Counted from the stretch's first letter, positions 1 through 12,600 are shown. The stretch: 64,000 bases of DNA from Chionis minor (GCA_013398295.1 VZSF01006711.1:186001-250000), one strand, 5' to 3'. Made by a program: numbers and translations. The notes: generated by a model not told the origin, from the sequence alone.

Positions 1-126
1 ACCAGGATATCATGCGGGACAGTGTCAAATCTGCCTGGCACAATTCCAGGTAGATGATGTCAGTTGGTCTTCCATTATCCACCAATGCTGTAACCTCGTT
101 GAGAAGGTTTTCTATCAGTTCTGCTT
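1..126 (-). pseudogene. CR1 ORF2 reverse transcriptase remnant (frameshifted)
   Basis: This is the coding remnant inside the CR1 fragment at the left edge. In an active element the region would carry part of the catalytic core that copies CR1 RNA into DNA at the nicked target. Here a one-base frame change separates the two recognisable blocks, and the motif A aspartate region reads YLELC instead of YLDF. There is no start codon or domain boundary, because only an internal piece is present. It cannot be functional. Confidence 0.65.
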
Positions 127-140
127 CAGATCACACCCCC
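1..140 (-). mobile_element. CR1 LINE fragment, reverse transcriptase core, truncated by window edge
   Basis: Read on the minus strand, this stretch encodes the palm region of a CR1-type reverse transcriptase. A segment reading VDNGRPTDIIYLELCQA is followed, one base out of frame, by FDTVPHDIL. Together these match the family's motif A region, in which CR1 proteins read roughly D-V-I-Y-L-D-F-x-K-A-F-D-T-V-P-H. The catalytic-site Asp-Phe is altered to Glu-Leu and the frame is broken, so the copy is dead. It is older and more diverged than the 3'-end CR1 copies elsewhere in the window. It continues past position 1; the right edge is approximate because similarity fades after about 130. The frame and motif are seen in the sequence; the family assignment is from knowledge of CR1 ORF2. 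Confidence 0.75.
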
Positions 141-1760
141 AACTCACTGATTTACTCATAGATATTGCCAAGTCATCGTAAACCTGAAAAGGAAATTCTT
201 TCTAAGGCTTTGCATTGTTTTTACACATCCTGAGAAAATTCACTCTGAAACTCGGGTACTTTACGCTGCCCCCAAGAACCTTTCCCAGGACAAACTGTCT
301 GAGTAAAGGTCAATCCCAGATCTGCAAAATTCTGCTTCCAGGAAACCTAATTTTCATAACAATCCATTTGAAGGCAAATGTTCGTACAATATCTTGCACG
401 ACTGCTGTAAAGCTGTTCAGGCACATGCCCTCCGCACACGCAGCCTTTGCCGTCCAGCTGCACTGACGGATCCTCCAGCCCTGCAAAGGATCTAAGCCAG
501 CCTCACTGCACGCAGCTAAACCGCTTTCAACTTGCCTGTGTTTCAGGTGAAAAGGGTTAGATGGTGTTTGGAATATCAGAACGGAAGGCAAAAGATAAAG
601 GGGAAAACTCTGCTATTTGATCTGCTGAAGATGTCCAAGAGCTCTTCCTTGAAGTAGGCAAGGATGAAAGGAACAGGAGCACAATTTGGCGTGCTTGTTT
701 GCTTGCTTTTTAGAATAAAACTGTGGAGAATGGTGAAAAAAGAAAACTCCTTCTGCTTCATTTTATCTGATGGCAGAATGCAGACAGCAGAGCTCATATT
801 TACCTCTCATTTAGATTCAATAAATGTGTCCCGTGAATACATTTTTAGAAACTATTTTTCTTGAGGAATACACTTTTTATTAGCTATTATTGCTCAATTT
901 GTGCTACTTTTTAAAGCACTCGTGCAACTTGTAGGACCAGATGAAGAGGAGAGATTCACGCCTCACTGTGAAGATCCCCGTGTTTATACAGCCTCCTCGG
1001 TTGGTCATTTCACAGGTTCTTCAGCCCAGGTGAACACGCTGGTGAAGTTGTGGCCTGCCTGGGAATGCTCTCGGAGGAGACACAGGGATACAGGGCCTGG
1101 CTTTGCACAAGCGTGAGAGAGACAGGCTGGAGGCAGAGAGAGACGGTCACGCTGGCGCGACACCATGGTAGGTGCCCACAGCCCGTGCAAACCATGTTGG
1201 TGTCTTCAACCCTCAAACCAATGGACCTTTCCTTCCCCTCTACTCCTCTACTCCCCCTCTTTTCCCATCACTGTAGCTCATTGGTTTACAGAACGAATTT
1301 AATCAGGTGTTGGTATTTTCCTAGCTCATTCACAGGGTCATTTGGGGGGCAACGCTGTTTTTTCAACATAACATTTTTGTTTACTATTTATATCTAAAAG
1401 GAGAGGCCAAGCTGGAAGCCCCAGAGAAAAAAAGCTCAGAAAGTGTGTTCAGATCCCCAGTGCACTCCGAGTCAGGACATTTCAGGCTGTAGAGGATCCT
1501 TGAATTTCTCCTTCAGTGATAATAACAAAGTCACACCAGTGCATAAGTAGATGCTCTGCAATGCATATTCTCCATACAAATACATTTTCTGTGTAAGGAT
1601 ATATGTGAAAAACATTCTTGTGGGAAATACATATCTTTCCATCTAAAGATAACACTCCGGATTGCAAGGCCATTTTCGTGGTCATGCTAAATGAGTTACG
1701 ACTCAAATATATCTTTAAATAAAAAAATTCCATTTTCTTTTCCCATTATCCACTGGAGGG
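141..1760. other. No gene recognised; ordinary AT-moderate non-coding DNA
   Basis: Only short chance reading frames occur here (up to about 115 codons), on both strands and overlapping each other. None has recognisable domains. I see no repeat family that I can name and no RNA gene. Confidence 0.5.
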
Positions 1761-1798
1761 GAAAAAAAGAAAAAAAAAAGAAAAAAAAAAAAAAGAAG
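1761..1798. repeat. A-rich simple repeat
   Basis: Runs of seven to fourteen A are interrupted by single G residues. It may be an old poly-A tail or a low-complexity tract. No retroposed body is recognisable on its left side. Confidence 0.9.
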
Positions 1799-4700
1799 GG
1801 AACAGGAACAACTGAAAGGAAACAGAAAAGAAAGCAACTCCTGCTCTACCTACTCCAACCTAACCACCACCTGGAGGCTGGACTTTTCCAAGGATTCTTG
1901 CAGACACCTCCCAGTATACAGAGAGGTCACAGAAATGTCTTTGGTGGAGCTGTCATGTGCTCCAGCAGCCCCAGGGGATCTGGGCCCCTGAGTGAAGTGT
2001 AAGCTCTCATCAAGGGGGAATGACAACCCGCGAAAGGAGCGAAGACACATCACAGACCTCAGCCACGCTCCCCTTCCCATGCAGGGACGGGGCAGAGCGC
2101 AGCAGGGATGCGGGAACAGGGCAAGTTCAGGCAGGAGAAAGCAGAGGATCGCTGCTGTTTCTCCCAGCCTCCGAATTACAAGACTGAGAAACACATATTT
2201 TCTCCACCCCATCCCCCTTTTTTTTTTCCTCTAAAATAATCACCCAAACCTAGGGATACTTAGCAATAATTTATATACTAAATTTCTTCCCTTTCCTGTT
2301 CACCTTACCTGTAAAGTGTTAAACAAATTGCATCCAAGGAAAGTTCTTTTGTTATCCTTTGAATTCGTTTTTACAGGGGTGTAAATGTCATCTCATCTTT
2401 TTCTGGAGGAAAACATAAATGAAAAGGAGCATTTAGAAAAATATAAACTTGTAGAACACAAAATGCCCTACATGAGGAAAACTGCAAAATATTCATTAAA
2501 AACAAAACAAAACAAAAAACAAAAAACCAAGGAGTAAACAGCTTATTGCAGAATTTAGTTACCAAGAAGTGCATCTGCTCAGTAGAAGACCAATTATTTC
2601 CTTTTTTTCTAAAAACTTTTATGGTGTTGTAATTAAGGAGCTTTTAGAGGTAGGTGAAGATTTTAATTGCTAGATAAATAAGTGAATGGCAACCATGCTG
2701 CACTGTGATGACTGAAAGGCTGATGGAATTGGGGGGATGTGTGTAATTATGTTATATTATTTCAGAGAAGGTGTAATCTGAAAAACCAGGGCTGAATCTA
2801 ACAATGTCTGATTTTCCTGTGCAGCCATTGAGTCCTGTAAGGAACGAGGCTCAGCAGGAGCCGTGATGAGGAGGGGGGCAGAAAGATGGGCCAATATACA
2901 AAGCCCATTACGCAAATAATACCACTGCAATTTAGCTGCCTGTTTAGGGAGCCTGGTGAAGCGGCTACACTCATCAGTTCTTTTCACAATCAGCAAATGT
3001 AGAAGTTGTGGGTGTCTAGCCAAGCAGGGGTTGTATTTTGTCAGCTCAGTGGTACTCCAGTCAATTCCCATGAGTATACATGGAAGCTTATTCCTCTAGT
3101 CACTGCAAACACACTGAAAATTTTTCAAGAGTGACAAGAGCACTCTTCAGTAGCAATGTCATCAGCAAAACAACCTTAGTAACAGATAAATATTGTGACA
3201 ACATCACTTCATAAGACAGAAGGAGCCTAGATCTCCCTCCTGCCTGGGCTCACAGGGTCCTGGAAAGGGACTGTGCACTTCTATAAATTATCACAGCTTC
3301 ATTTCAGCCAAGGGAAGAAGGACACTCTCCAGCAGTTAAAGACCTGCCCTCCAATGTTTCGTGCTTGGTAAGAGTAAGTAAAAACATTTAACTTACAGTT
3401 CAAGTTTGCTCCATTTCCTGAAATGCGTAGACAGCAACACAATAGAACTAGAGGGAATTCCACTCTAAACTCTGCATCTGCGATTAGGTGCATGAGCAAA
3501 GCTCCCATAAATGGAAATAAGAGCAGATATTTCCTACAAATTGCTCTACCCCACCCAATGGCAGGAAATCGGCTGGGGGCACTGTTGCTTGGAAAACAAA
3601 GGGTAGCGAAGGCTTTAGGCAAAAACTGCATTTCTTCTCTTTTTCTCAAATCTGTTGGTTTTGATGCCAACCTTGGCAGCTCCATCTCATTATAGCTGTT
3701 GGCCAATGACAGAAACAAAATGTCAAGATCAAATGCAGTGCATCCTAGTCCTATGGAAACAGCTTTTCCTTCACCTCGAGCTCCTTAAACGGAGCTGACT
3801 GAAAGAATAAACTGTGTTCAGTAAAGCAAGAAGGGGGATGTTGGTCTTCCATATCCTGTGTCACTCACTTTTATCCAAAATATATGAAGGGTCAGTGGCA
3901 AGTCACTGCAAATCAAGATGATCAGCCCATCAAGGATGAGAATGGATGTGGAGCCGTACTGGCTTTCCAAATATTACACTCCAGTTCACCTCAAGCCCAG
4001 AAAGGTGAGGGTCTACAGCATTTTTTAGACATGAAATCACTCCAGTAAGGATTGTTTTCATAGCCCACAGTGTGGGGTACAAAATGATCCTGAAAGATAG
4101 GACAGCTGATTGTTCCTTTTACAATTGGACTCCTGTGATTAAAACCAAGCAGGAAGCTCACAAGATTTGTTCATCGCTGAGTTGAGATTGTGATTTTCTT
4201 CATGGATGCTTTTCTCCACAGATGCACAGCACAGCTCTGCTTATCCCCAGGCTCTGTCAAAGGCCAAGCCTGCCCACACCTTGCGTTTGTGTTCTCTTTG
4301 TGTCTTATCCTCTTAATATCTTCTTTTTGTGACTCTTTGGGTCCTAGCAGCCCTTCGTTTGAGCTGGAGAGAGACCTATTCAGTGACATTCTCATGCAAC
4401 TGCCCTGAACAAACAGTTCTCAGTTCATTTTTCTTTATGCATCATTTTCTTCACAGCGATGCTCATGTAGTTGCGTTGGGGATGCGTTAATGAGCACGTG
4501 CCGTCAGTGATGCTCTCCGGTAGCTATCCAGGACAAGGCTGCTACCTATACAGCCTCAAAGCAGCTCTCCAAAACCACTCACTCATTAAGAAAGATTGTA
4601 GCTCCCATGTCCACTGAACACCAAGTTTTATACCAGTGCACCAGTGACCCGTGATCAAACCTCCCAGCCAAGGGTCCTTGCCCAGAGAACTTGGTATACC

Positions 4701-6100
4701 TGGTAAATTCCGTGAGAGCTTTTGATATAGGGTTATGAAATGCTGGTACGAGCTCTGGCCGTTCTACCTAAGTGACTAATGCATCACCGATGCCAGATGC
4801 GTACGGCCCCCAATTCCTGGAGGGAAGGCAGAGAGTAGCTAGCACTCGAAGACAGACAAACATGCAGTGTTGATGCTGGCAGAAACTCCAGAAGGGCTTC
4901 AGCTGGGTGAAACACGAGGAGGACTCATCTCCAGTCTCCTCTGAGTATTTCAAACATGAGGATGGTCAGCTCCTCACCAGGAAACACATGGGCAGGGATG
5001 GTGGGTGCAGGGAACCTGGCACAAACCCAAGTGACAGCCCATGAATGGTAACCTTAGCTAGCCTTGCATGGCAGATTAGCACTCATCAGCACTCTTCCTA
5101 ATGCAAGATGATGGCCCCAGAAGCTCCTAACTAATTTTCTGATGTTTCTCCCCTCTTGTACCCTGCAGGCTACATCTTCAGATAGGATGAAAGATGCTTT
5201 ACTTAGTTTAATTTTGCTCCAAGACAAGGCAAACCCAGAAAAGAAGCCAAGGCGAGCTCTCCTGTTCCCAATAAATGACAGAGCTAGACTGTGTTGAAGC
5301 ACAGAAGTTACATGAGCTTTTTTCTTGCCAGAGTAGAGTTTAATTTTCCATAAGGAAGTTGCTGAGAAGCATTTCTGGAAAGATGTAGGGGATGAAGGAT
5401 TTATAAAGTCACATTTTTTCTGCTTCAGTTGCTGGATGCCTCCCCACCAAGCTCTTCTTCGCTCACCTCTGTGCCCAGCTCTCCAGCTTTACTAGGAACT
5501 CCAGTGCCAAGTTAACATCTCCTATATGCAGCAGCAGAGACAAGCATGAGTTTAACAAGATAGAGTATGAAAACAGGCACATTTACTACTATTAGTGGTG
5601 TTACTGGCCTAAAGAAGGGTGGAGAAAAGTGCCGTGTATTCTAAGAACCTTTAAAAATATTGTCTTCTATGTTGCCATGTATTTCAGGAGTCCTTGTGCA
5701 GCGCCGTAATGAAACAGCACAGCAAGTGAGTGATGGTGTTCAGCAAGCCAAGATGCCTTATGCGGAGTTAGGTAATTTCTGCCCATTTATCCCTGTATAA
5801 CTGCTACATTTAACAAAGATAATTTATAAACACATCCCTGTCCTTCAGCAACCCGGAGTGCCAGGCTCTCTGGTGGCTTCTTCGTCTGTTGTATTGAATC
5901 TTCTTCAATAGCTACAGATATTGCACAAAAGAATGATAAAAGGCTTCACCTGGCAGGAGCTTGTGCTGATGCAGATCCATTGGCATTAATGGGACTTCTT
6001 ATAGAAAGCATCCACATGGGCATTAGGTTCTACACACCTTTGGGGCTGCATCAAAGAAACAGCAGCAGAAGCTTAATCCTAGAAGTAGTTTAAAATAACT
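1799..6100. other. No gene recognised
   Basis: Non-coding-looking DNA. The longest reading frames (139 codons on the minus strand at 3299-3718, 120 at 1850-2212) overlap competing frames, lack known motifs and are within chance expectation for a window this size. A-rich AAAAC-type low-complexity sequence lies at 2497-2527 and is listed separately. Confidence 0.5.
2497..2527. repeat. (AAAAC)n-like A-rich low-complexity tract
   Basis: AAAAC and AAAAAC units are repeated about five times. This is simple sequence with no gene association visible. Confidence 0.85.
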
Positions 6101-6139
6101 AATATATATATATATTATAATATATATAATTAATATAAA
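6101..6139. repeat. (TA)n-rich palindromic tract
   Basis: Alternating TA dinucleotides over about 39 bases, interrupted by TTATAATATA and TTAATATA. The tract is close to self-complementary and could form cruciform or hairpin structures. It is followed directly by an A/C-rich tract. Confidence 0.85.
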
Positions 6140-6140
6140 G

Positions 6141-6174
6141 TAAAAAAACCAACCAACCAAACAAAAAAAAAACC
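6141..6174. repeat. A-rich tract with (CCAA)n core
   Basis: Seven A, then three AACC/CCAA units, then nine to ten A and CCCC. Low-complexity sequence abutting the TA tract. Confidence 0.8.
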
Positions 6175-7763
6175 CCAAAGCAACACCCCGATTAAAAATT
6201 CTGCAAAGACATGGCATTTTCAGAAAAAGAGGTACAAAACATCTGTTTTAAGTTACTTCCAGATGGCAGGCTTTATTCTGAACCATCCTCTCTCAAGCCT
6301 TCCAACCCCCCTCCTCATTTCTCTAAAAGATCATCCAGGCTCCTCCTACAACTTTTTTTCTGTATTCCTTCCGTTGTCATCTAAGCTCACAGTCTGCCTT
6401 TGGTCATTAACCAGAATTAACAGTGTTCCAGTCCTCTTCCAACTGCCAACAACCCCACTCCCACCAATCCCACAGAGCTGATCCAAGATGGGACTTCATC
6501 TGGCAGGTTCCCTCATTCAGGCAGCACAGCAACAAGCACAGCTGCAAAGAACTCTTCATGTAGAGAGGTTGGACAACCTGGCAACAGGGAAAATTGCATT
6601 CCTCTCGTCCGTTGTGCAGCATTTCAGCACAGCAGTTTTGTTAAGATATGGATTCTCCAGTCGGTGTTTTTTTCCCTTTTATGCATCACACTTTTTTTTA
6701 AAAATTGGTTAATTACTCCATTTTCGTGCTAAGCATAAGGGGAAACACCATTCATTTCATACACTAATTGTAGAATTAATCATATTACCACTACACACCA
6801 ACCATGTAATTCCAAATATCATACTCAGACACTTCCAGGTCCATCTTTACTGTGCAATTGCCCCCACCTGATGCATCAGACCACAAGCCTCCTCTTTCCA
6901 ATAGTTCACACTGCATGTGCCTTCCTCCCCCGTCCAACACTCCTCAGTCTCCAGTGGCCTCCAGCAGTTATTTACACATCTCAGCTCCTTTTCTAGAGGA
7001 CAGATGCACCTCCTACCTCCCAAGAAGAGAGCTCACCATCAGGTCAGGGAGAGCTAAACAGATGCCATGACCTGCACAGCTGCACCACTTGCTCATATTA
7101 GCAGCTTTCAGTCTTGCAAAAAAGCACTTTATAGCCTACATCGTGCCTCCCCTGGGAAAGGGGAGATGATGCCAACACAACCAACTTCGGAGTGTCAGTG
7201 TAGACAAGCCACTCCGGGTTTCCCTTTGATGTAACTGGCGCAGGTAAACCCCAGTTGTAGATACAGTGCTGACAGAAATCAGCTGTGCCCTAAACACTAC
7301 TTGACTGGTGATTAAGTTTGCTCTTCCCTGACTCACTTTTCTTGTCCTTAAATGCCTTCCTCTCTCCTCTCCCACACGAAGAACGTTTCCAAGAGAACTG
7401 AGCTCCTGGGGTGTCTCCTTCTAGTCAGCTTCCAAGGCAGCTTGAAATTTCAGCACATAACTCTGAGGACCAAAAGGAAAGGTCAGCAGGAGCAGACTTT
7501 TCTTGCCTTTTTTTCCTTTTTTTAGAAATAATGTCTGAGTTTTTAATTTGCAAAGCCCTTATCATAGCATTTGGGGTCTGAAAAAAATGGAAGGCAGAGA
7601 AGACATCAAAGTCTTCATCAGATTAGTCCTGAAATCTCAGAATTGTATTATAAATAAAAAGAAACCATTCCTCCTTTCTTGAGGTGTGCAGATTTAAGAG
7701 ACTGAATAAACATTCAGCTTTTAATAAAACATCTCTTTTCTAGTCTTATGGTAACACAGAGAA
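6175..7763. other. No gene recognised
   Basis: The region 6280-6470 is notably pyrimidine-rich on the plus strand. I recognise no reading frame or repeat family. Reading frames are short and overlapping. Confidence 0.5.
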
Positions 7764-7930
7764 TTTGGAATCACAGAAAAACTCAAAGCAGTCAACTTCA
7801 AGGTTAGATCAGGTCATTCAGCACCTTGTCCAACCGTGTTTTGAAAATCTACAAGAACATATATCCCACATCCCCATGGTCAACCTATTCTGGTGCTTCA
7901 CAACTCCACAGGCTGAACATCTTCACCCAA
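7764..7930 (-). mobile_element. Old diverged CR1 LINE 3' fragment
   Basis: The plus strand shows, in order, the landmarks of an inverted CR1 3' end: aatcacag; a caaagcagtcaac block; aggttagatcaggt...ttcagcaccttgtcca; tgttttgaaaatct; and caacctattctggtgcttcacaac. The last corresponds to the family's segment about splitting, contracting and losing CTCTGGGCAACCTGTTCCAGTG. Identity to modern CR1 is low by eye and several short indels are present, so this is an older insertion than those at 43 to 61 kb. It has no coding remnant. Confidence 0.7.
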
Positions 7931-8467
7931 GACTATATAAAATGTTCAGAAATATGCGGGTAACTAAACAGAAATGGCAGAATAAATTGCTTTACAAAAA
8001 CTTTATCATTAAGGGAACCTTCATAAAAATTCAGATGTAAAGAGAAATGGCAAACCAGGTCAAACTGGTTGAATTTTCCTCCCTTTATTGTTTTCCATGA
8101 ATGGTTCTAAAAAGGTAAATATCTTGTTATCCAATTAATGTGCTTTAATGATTGGCTTTTCTACAGTGTTTCATTTTCTTCTCAGGCCACCACGTTTCAG
8201 TGGACACCTTGCCATGACTGTCTTCTGAATACTCTCAAATGTATCCTCACTTTTGAAGAAGCACAGAGAGTGTTACAAGGGTCCAACTTTACTGTGAGAG
8301 GTCCTTATCTGTCTGCCAGTTATCGCAGGGCTTCTGCAGAGGGTCCGATCCAAAGACCAAGGGTATCTGGTGAAAGGCTCTAGTGGCCTGAGGGATCTCT
8401 GTAAAAGCTGCAGTAGATATCACCTTGCTGGCAGCCATTCCATGCTGCAGTGCCACGCTCCACAGTC

Positions 8468-8515
8468 TTTTTTTTTTTTTTTTTTTTTTTTTNTTTTTTT
8501 TTTTTTTTTTTTTTT
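8468..8515. repeat. Poly-T tract containing a one-base assembly gap
   Basis: At least 47 T surround a single N at 8493. The true length is unknown because the assembly broke in the homopolymer. It could be the inverted poly-A tail of a retroposed sequence lying to the right, but I cannot recognise a body there. Confidence 0.9.
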
Positions 8516-8654
8516 GTTGCTCTTATTAATGGCTTTGTTCTTTCACTTCTCAGGCTGACAGTTCATTTTCCCTCCTACAGGTTCCTGCCATTGCACAAGA
8601 GAATATTTACAGCTGTCTATACCCTGTGCCCATGCATTCTTCCAGACAACTGGC
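8516..8654. other. No feature recognised
   Basis: Short unique-looking interval between the poly-T gap and the LTR-like sequence. Confidence 0.5.
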
Positions 8655-9200
8655 TGTTATGGTTTGAGAAACCCACAACAATTTATTGTCATTTGGACAA
8701 TTATTATTCTCTCATTCAATGACCGCTCCCCACCTGGAAAGGGGAATCAGGGAAAAAACAAGGAAACCTGAGGGTTGAAATACAAAGAGATCTAATAGAA
8801 TAAGACTAGATAATTAACATTAATAACACTAAATAACCAATATTTATCTCAATAACAATATAAAATATACAAGGATTATACTCAGCCTATTCTATCCGTA
8901 GGAAGCCATGCACTTCCAGCAGTGGGCAGCAAATGCCGGACGCTGTGAGCGCTGCAGCTTTGGGAGGAAGGGAAGGCCTAAGGGATCCAGCACTGGAGCA
9001 AGAAGTTCTCTGGATTGCCACCATCAAGGGGGAGAGAGAATTTCGCAGCAAACTTTCTAATTTCTATTGAAAGTGCCATTCATGGTATGAAATAATCCTG
9101 TTGGCAGCTTGGGGCAAGTGCCCGGGTCTTGCTTCTCCTCATTCCTGCACCTGGCGACCTTGAAAACACTGAGACCTTGAAACCCCCACACCAGAGCTGG
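8655..9200. mobile_element. Endogenous retrovirus LTR-like remnant
   Basis: It begins with TGTTATGGTTTGAG, the TG-start typical of many avian ERV LTRs. An A/T-rich block of aataac-type units follows, then a G/C-rich block (near 8910-9060) and a segment containing aataatcctgttggcagc. I recognise this order of blocks from dispersed avian LTR sequences, from memory and without a database check. No matching CA terminus, target duplication, primer-binding site or internal retroviral gene is visible, so the copy seems 3'-truncated or diverged and is probably a solo LTR. Orientation is uncertain. The right edge is approximate. Confidence 0.5.
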
Positions 9201-9356
9201 CTGTGAAGTCAATATTTTCACAAATTCAGACACTAGAGTCTTCTAAAAGTGCAGCTTTCCCAAGCATTAGAAGATAAATTAGTCCTGTGTCACTCAAGCC
9301 AGGACAGTGGTTCATGGGATATGCACTCTCGCTAAAAGAAGAGGTAGAGAAATGTG

Positions 9357-9647
9357 ATTTGCATTGGGGATGAGGGTGCACAGTCTCCTTGTGCTTCTCT
9401 CAATTTGCTCCCAGCCTCTCCATTGCATTGAAACTAGAGCTCCCGCATTACAAGAGTTCAAAAGTTGTATATAAAGAAGCACCCTGCAAGGTGCCAGGCT
9501 GCTTGTACTCGACAGCCGGCTCTGATACGGTGCAGCTGTAACTGGGTGCCAGGCTGTTGGGAAAGAGCTGTGAGGACCCTTGTTGGAGCCACCCACTTTG
9601 CTCAAACCCTCGTCTTTGGTCCCCACCTGGGCTCACCACAGGTAAGC
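9357..9647 (+). promoter_or_regulatory. Candidate promoter (octamer + TATA) with downstream splice donor
   Basis: A perfect POU octamer, ATTTGCAT, lies at 9357-9364. A strong TATA box, TATATAAAG, lies at 9468-9476, predicting initiation near 9500. A consensus 5' splice site, CACAG/GTAAGC, has its junction after 9641. The spacing (octamer about 100 bases before TATA, donor about 140 bases after the expected start) fits a promoter with a short first exon. It lies 150-450 bases beyond the LTR-like remnant, so it could be ERV-influenced or coincidental. The motifs are seen directly; their function is inference. A 183-codon reading frame spans the region, but it runs straight through the donor and has no recognisable domain. 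Confidence 0.2.
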
Positions 9648-12600
9648 CTGTACGTGGCCTCGTGTCTTGCGGATCCTGACTTCGCTTCCCGGCTGGACCA
9701 TGGATCCGTCACTGTGAACCTCTCTGGAAATGACTGGCTGCCCCTAGGGACTGCTGCTGGACCCACCTCTCCATGGTCAGGTCCTGAGGGACTGCAGCAG
9801 GACATCGTCCCATGCCTGCCTTCTTGTCACGCTCCACTCCTGGCCTGTATTCCCCTGTGGAGCAGCCCGCTCCTGCTGCTCCCTGGCAATTTATTACTGA
9901 CTGTATTTGTTGGAAAGCACAATGCAGAAAAGGGGGAAAACGTGGGAGAGAATCTCCCTCCCTCTTGCTGTAAAGCAGAGGCGAGTTGTTTCTGGCTTTG
10001 CAGAGCTTGTTGCTAATATTTTACTTTCTGTGTTTTTCCCTCAGGCTCCTCTATTCGACCCAAAACTTTCAACCATTTTATTGGAAAGGAGCCAACTGCT
10101 GGGTGATTCGTGCCTGTGGATTCACACTTAAGTCTGTCACTCTGTTGTTGTCCTTCTAACTTGGTAATTGGGATGTGCTATTTCTAATGCATGGCAATCT
10201 TGGAAAATGCCTGTTCTGCTTGCAGCAGCGACAGGTGCTGGCATGCAACATACTTCTCAGTTGTCAAGACACCTCAGCCCATATCCCAACCTCTCTGTTT
10301 CCACAGATAGGAAGGCTGAACTGATGCTTTGTGCAAATAGAACATTAATTTTGCTGACAGGGGAATAATAAGGCTACTAAATCAGTACTAGGATTTTTAC
10401 GTTACATACACTATTTAAATTACATGTCATCTTTACAAACTGTAAACTAGATAAATGACTAGCCAAATGTTTACACATTTGACTTGCAATTGAGACTTTC
10501 TAGCCATGAGGTGGCATTACTGAAGAAAAATGTGCTGGAGAGTGATAGTCCTCAAAAAACAACAGTGGGGCAATAGGATAATTCACTCATGCTGAATAGG
10601 AGCTGGCTCTTCTGAAGTCCATCAATGCTAAGATCAAAATACGATCTCCTGAGCCACAGTTTAACCTACATCAAAAGATGAAAATTAGGAAACCTGCTTA
10701 GGGATCCTACTTCTTGCACTTGGAAGCAGGTGCTTACAAAGCTCGGAGGCATCCAGCCACAAGGTGTCAGCTCCATCTCCTCTCACCTCCAAGTATTTTC
10801 GAGAACCAGTATTATTGCTCTAGACAAGGTACAGCCTCCGTTCACTTGCTTGAGAGTAGATGGCTAGGACTGACTTGCGAAAAGCAGAAGCTGCACAATA
10901 TGTTCCATAGAGAGGAATTATGGTATTAGAAGATGCTCTCCAAGATCTTGAAACTGTGCTCAACTTTGACTGGTTTCTGCTTTGCACCAGAGTGTATCTT
11001 ATGAGAAGATCCTACTCGGCAGAAGTTTCAGCAGGGAGCACAGACAGAGGTCCCACCACACGGTACTGCATTCTTTGGGCAGATGACATTCCAGTGTGCA
11101 AGGCAAAGATTCACGACTGTTGGAGCAACCACAGTGAAAACCACAGCGTCCTGCAAGAGCAGCTCAGGGCAGACTAATAGAACACGTACTTAAGGACTTG
11201 TCTTTTGGCAAGGTCAAACCTGATTCTTTCAGTTTGTCTTCCTGTGGTCAAGTCTAAATTGTGAGCAGGGCTCCCTTTCACCAGGGGATACCGAGACATG
11301 ATTTGGACACATCAAACCAGCTGGCTTTTGGGGCGGTTCCTGTCCCATTCAAGAGAGCAGCAAGCTCACCTTGTTGCTCCCTCCATCTTGCCAGTTCTCC
11401 CATGAGAGGAGCAGTTCGCTTTCCATAGGAACAGGTCTCTGTGGAGGACAGAAAAGAAAAAAATTCCATTCTTCCCTGCCTGCTGGACCAGCAGCTCAAC
11501 GAAGTGACAGGGAGTTGTGGATGGGCTGACATTTACACCTCTTAATCTCTGCGATGCTCTCATAAAAGATTTTACCTTGGTAATTCTTGTGGTGCACTTG
11601 GAGGGCATTAGATAAAAGCTTTACAGGGGCAATACAAAGTCCTTTTCAATTGAGTGAGTTTTCTCTGTATTTAGAGGCTGAGCTGGGTATTCCAGGAGGA
11701 GGCTCACTTGAAAGAAAGAGATGTTTCTTTCAAGTCTCCCATCTTAAGCTGTATGAAAGCAGAAAATGTAGTGAAAAGTGACCCGCCCCAGTGAGCACAT
11801 GTTTGGTAACAAGGTCCTAAGTTCAATCAGTTTTGGCAGAGCATGACCATGACCTGCAGCTGGCAGGTCCCTCTCACATCCTGCACAATAACTGTGATTT
11901 CAAGATTTTTGTGTGGATAGCATTTACTGCTCAGTTCAAAACACTTAGAGCTGTCTCAGAGACTGGTGGGAATCACTTCTGGGACTCGAAGTTACTTGCA
12001 AATGATTTGTTGTCTCTGCTGAAAGGGGAAAGCTTTAGAGCATGTGACTGGACGAGTTCTGTGAAGCAGGTCCCCACTGGAAATGCCTGAGAGACCAGAA
12101 GACTTTGCTCCAAGTGCGGTGATGGGGTGTCAGGATTGGGACTAAGATGGACAGAACTGTTCACCCACGTACACATGTGGCAGGAGAGGGGGACCTCCCC
12201 TTTTCACCCTTCCCCTCCCTGTCCTCGCAATTGGAAGCAGCCTGCTGGCTCATTGCCTTTGGGACAGAACCACGATGTGAAGTCCCCTCTAGTTTTCTGC
12301 CTTGCTCTGCCGCTCCTCTGTGACCACGCAAAAGTCACTGTCCTTTCCTGTCCCTTCAGATCCCCTTTCCCATCGTACACAGCATGCAGACTCTTCACTC
12401 GCTGGGCAAGGACTGTCTCAAGTTTACAGCACCACGGGGACTTAGTCTTATGAGGTATAGCCCTGGCCTGCACATGGACAAAACATTCTTGCGGGAATCA
12501 CTTGATGACCCTTCTGTCTGCCAGATTAAGAGATCCTTACACAGCTGCCTCTTTTGAGGGAGAGGAAGCCATGAAAGTGAGTAATACTGTGAATTCAGGT

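Noticed and set aside
7136..7375. Segment with gtgtagacaagcc and similar words, suspected old SINE
   Set aside because: Only one short word resembles known sauropsid repeats; not enough ordered similarity.
8468..8722. Processed pseudogene with its inverted poly-A tail at 8468-8515
   Set aside because: No recognisable coding or 3' UTR body follows the poly-T, and the tract is broken by a gap.
9465..10016. 183-codon plus-strand open frame
   Set aside because: It runs through a strong splice donor at 9641, has no domain and overlaps a minus frame; GC-rich chance frame.
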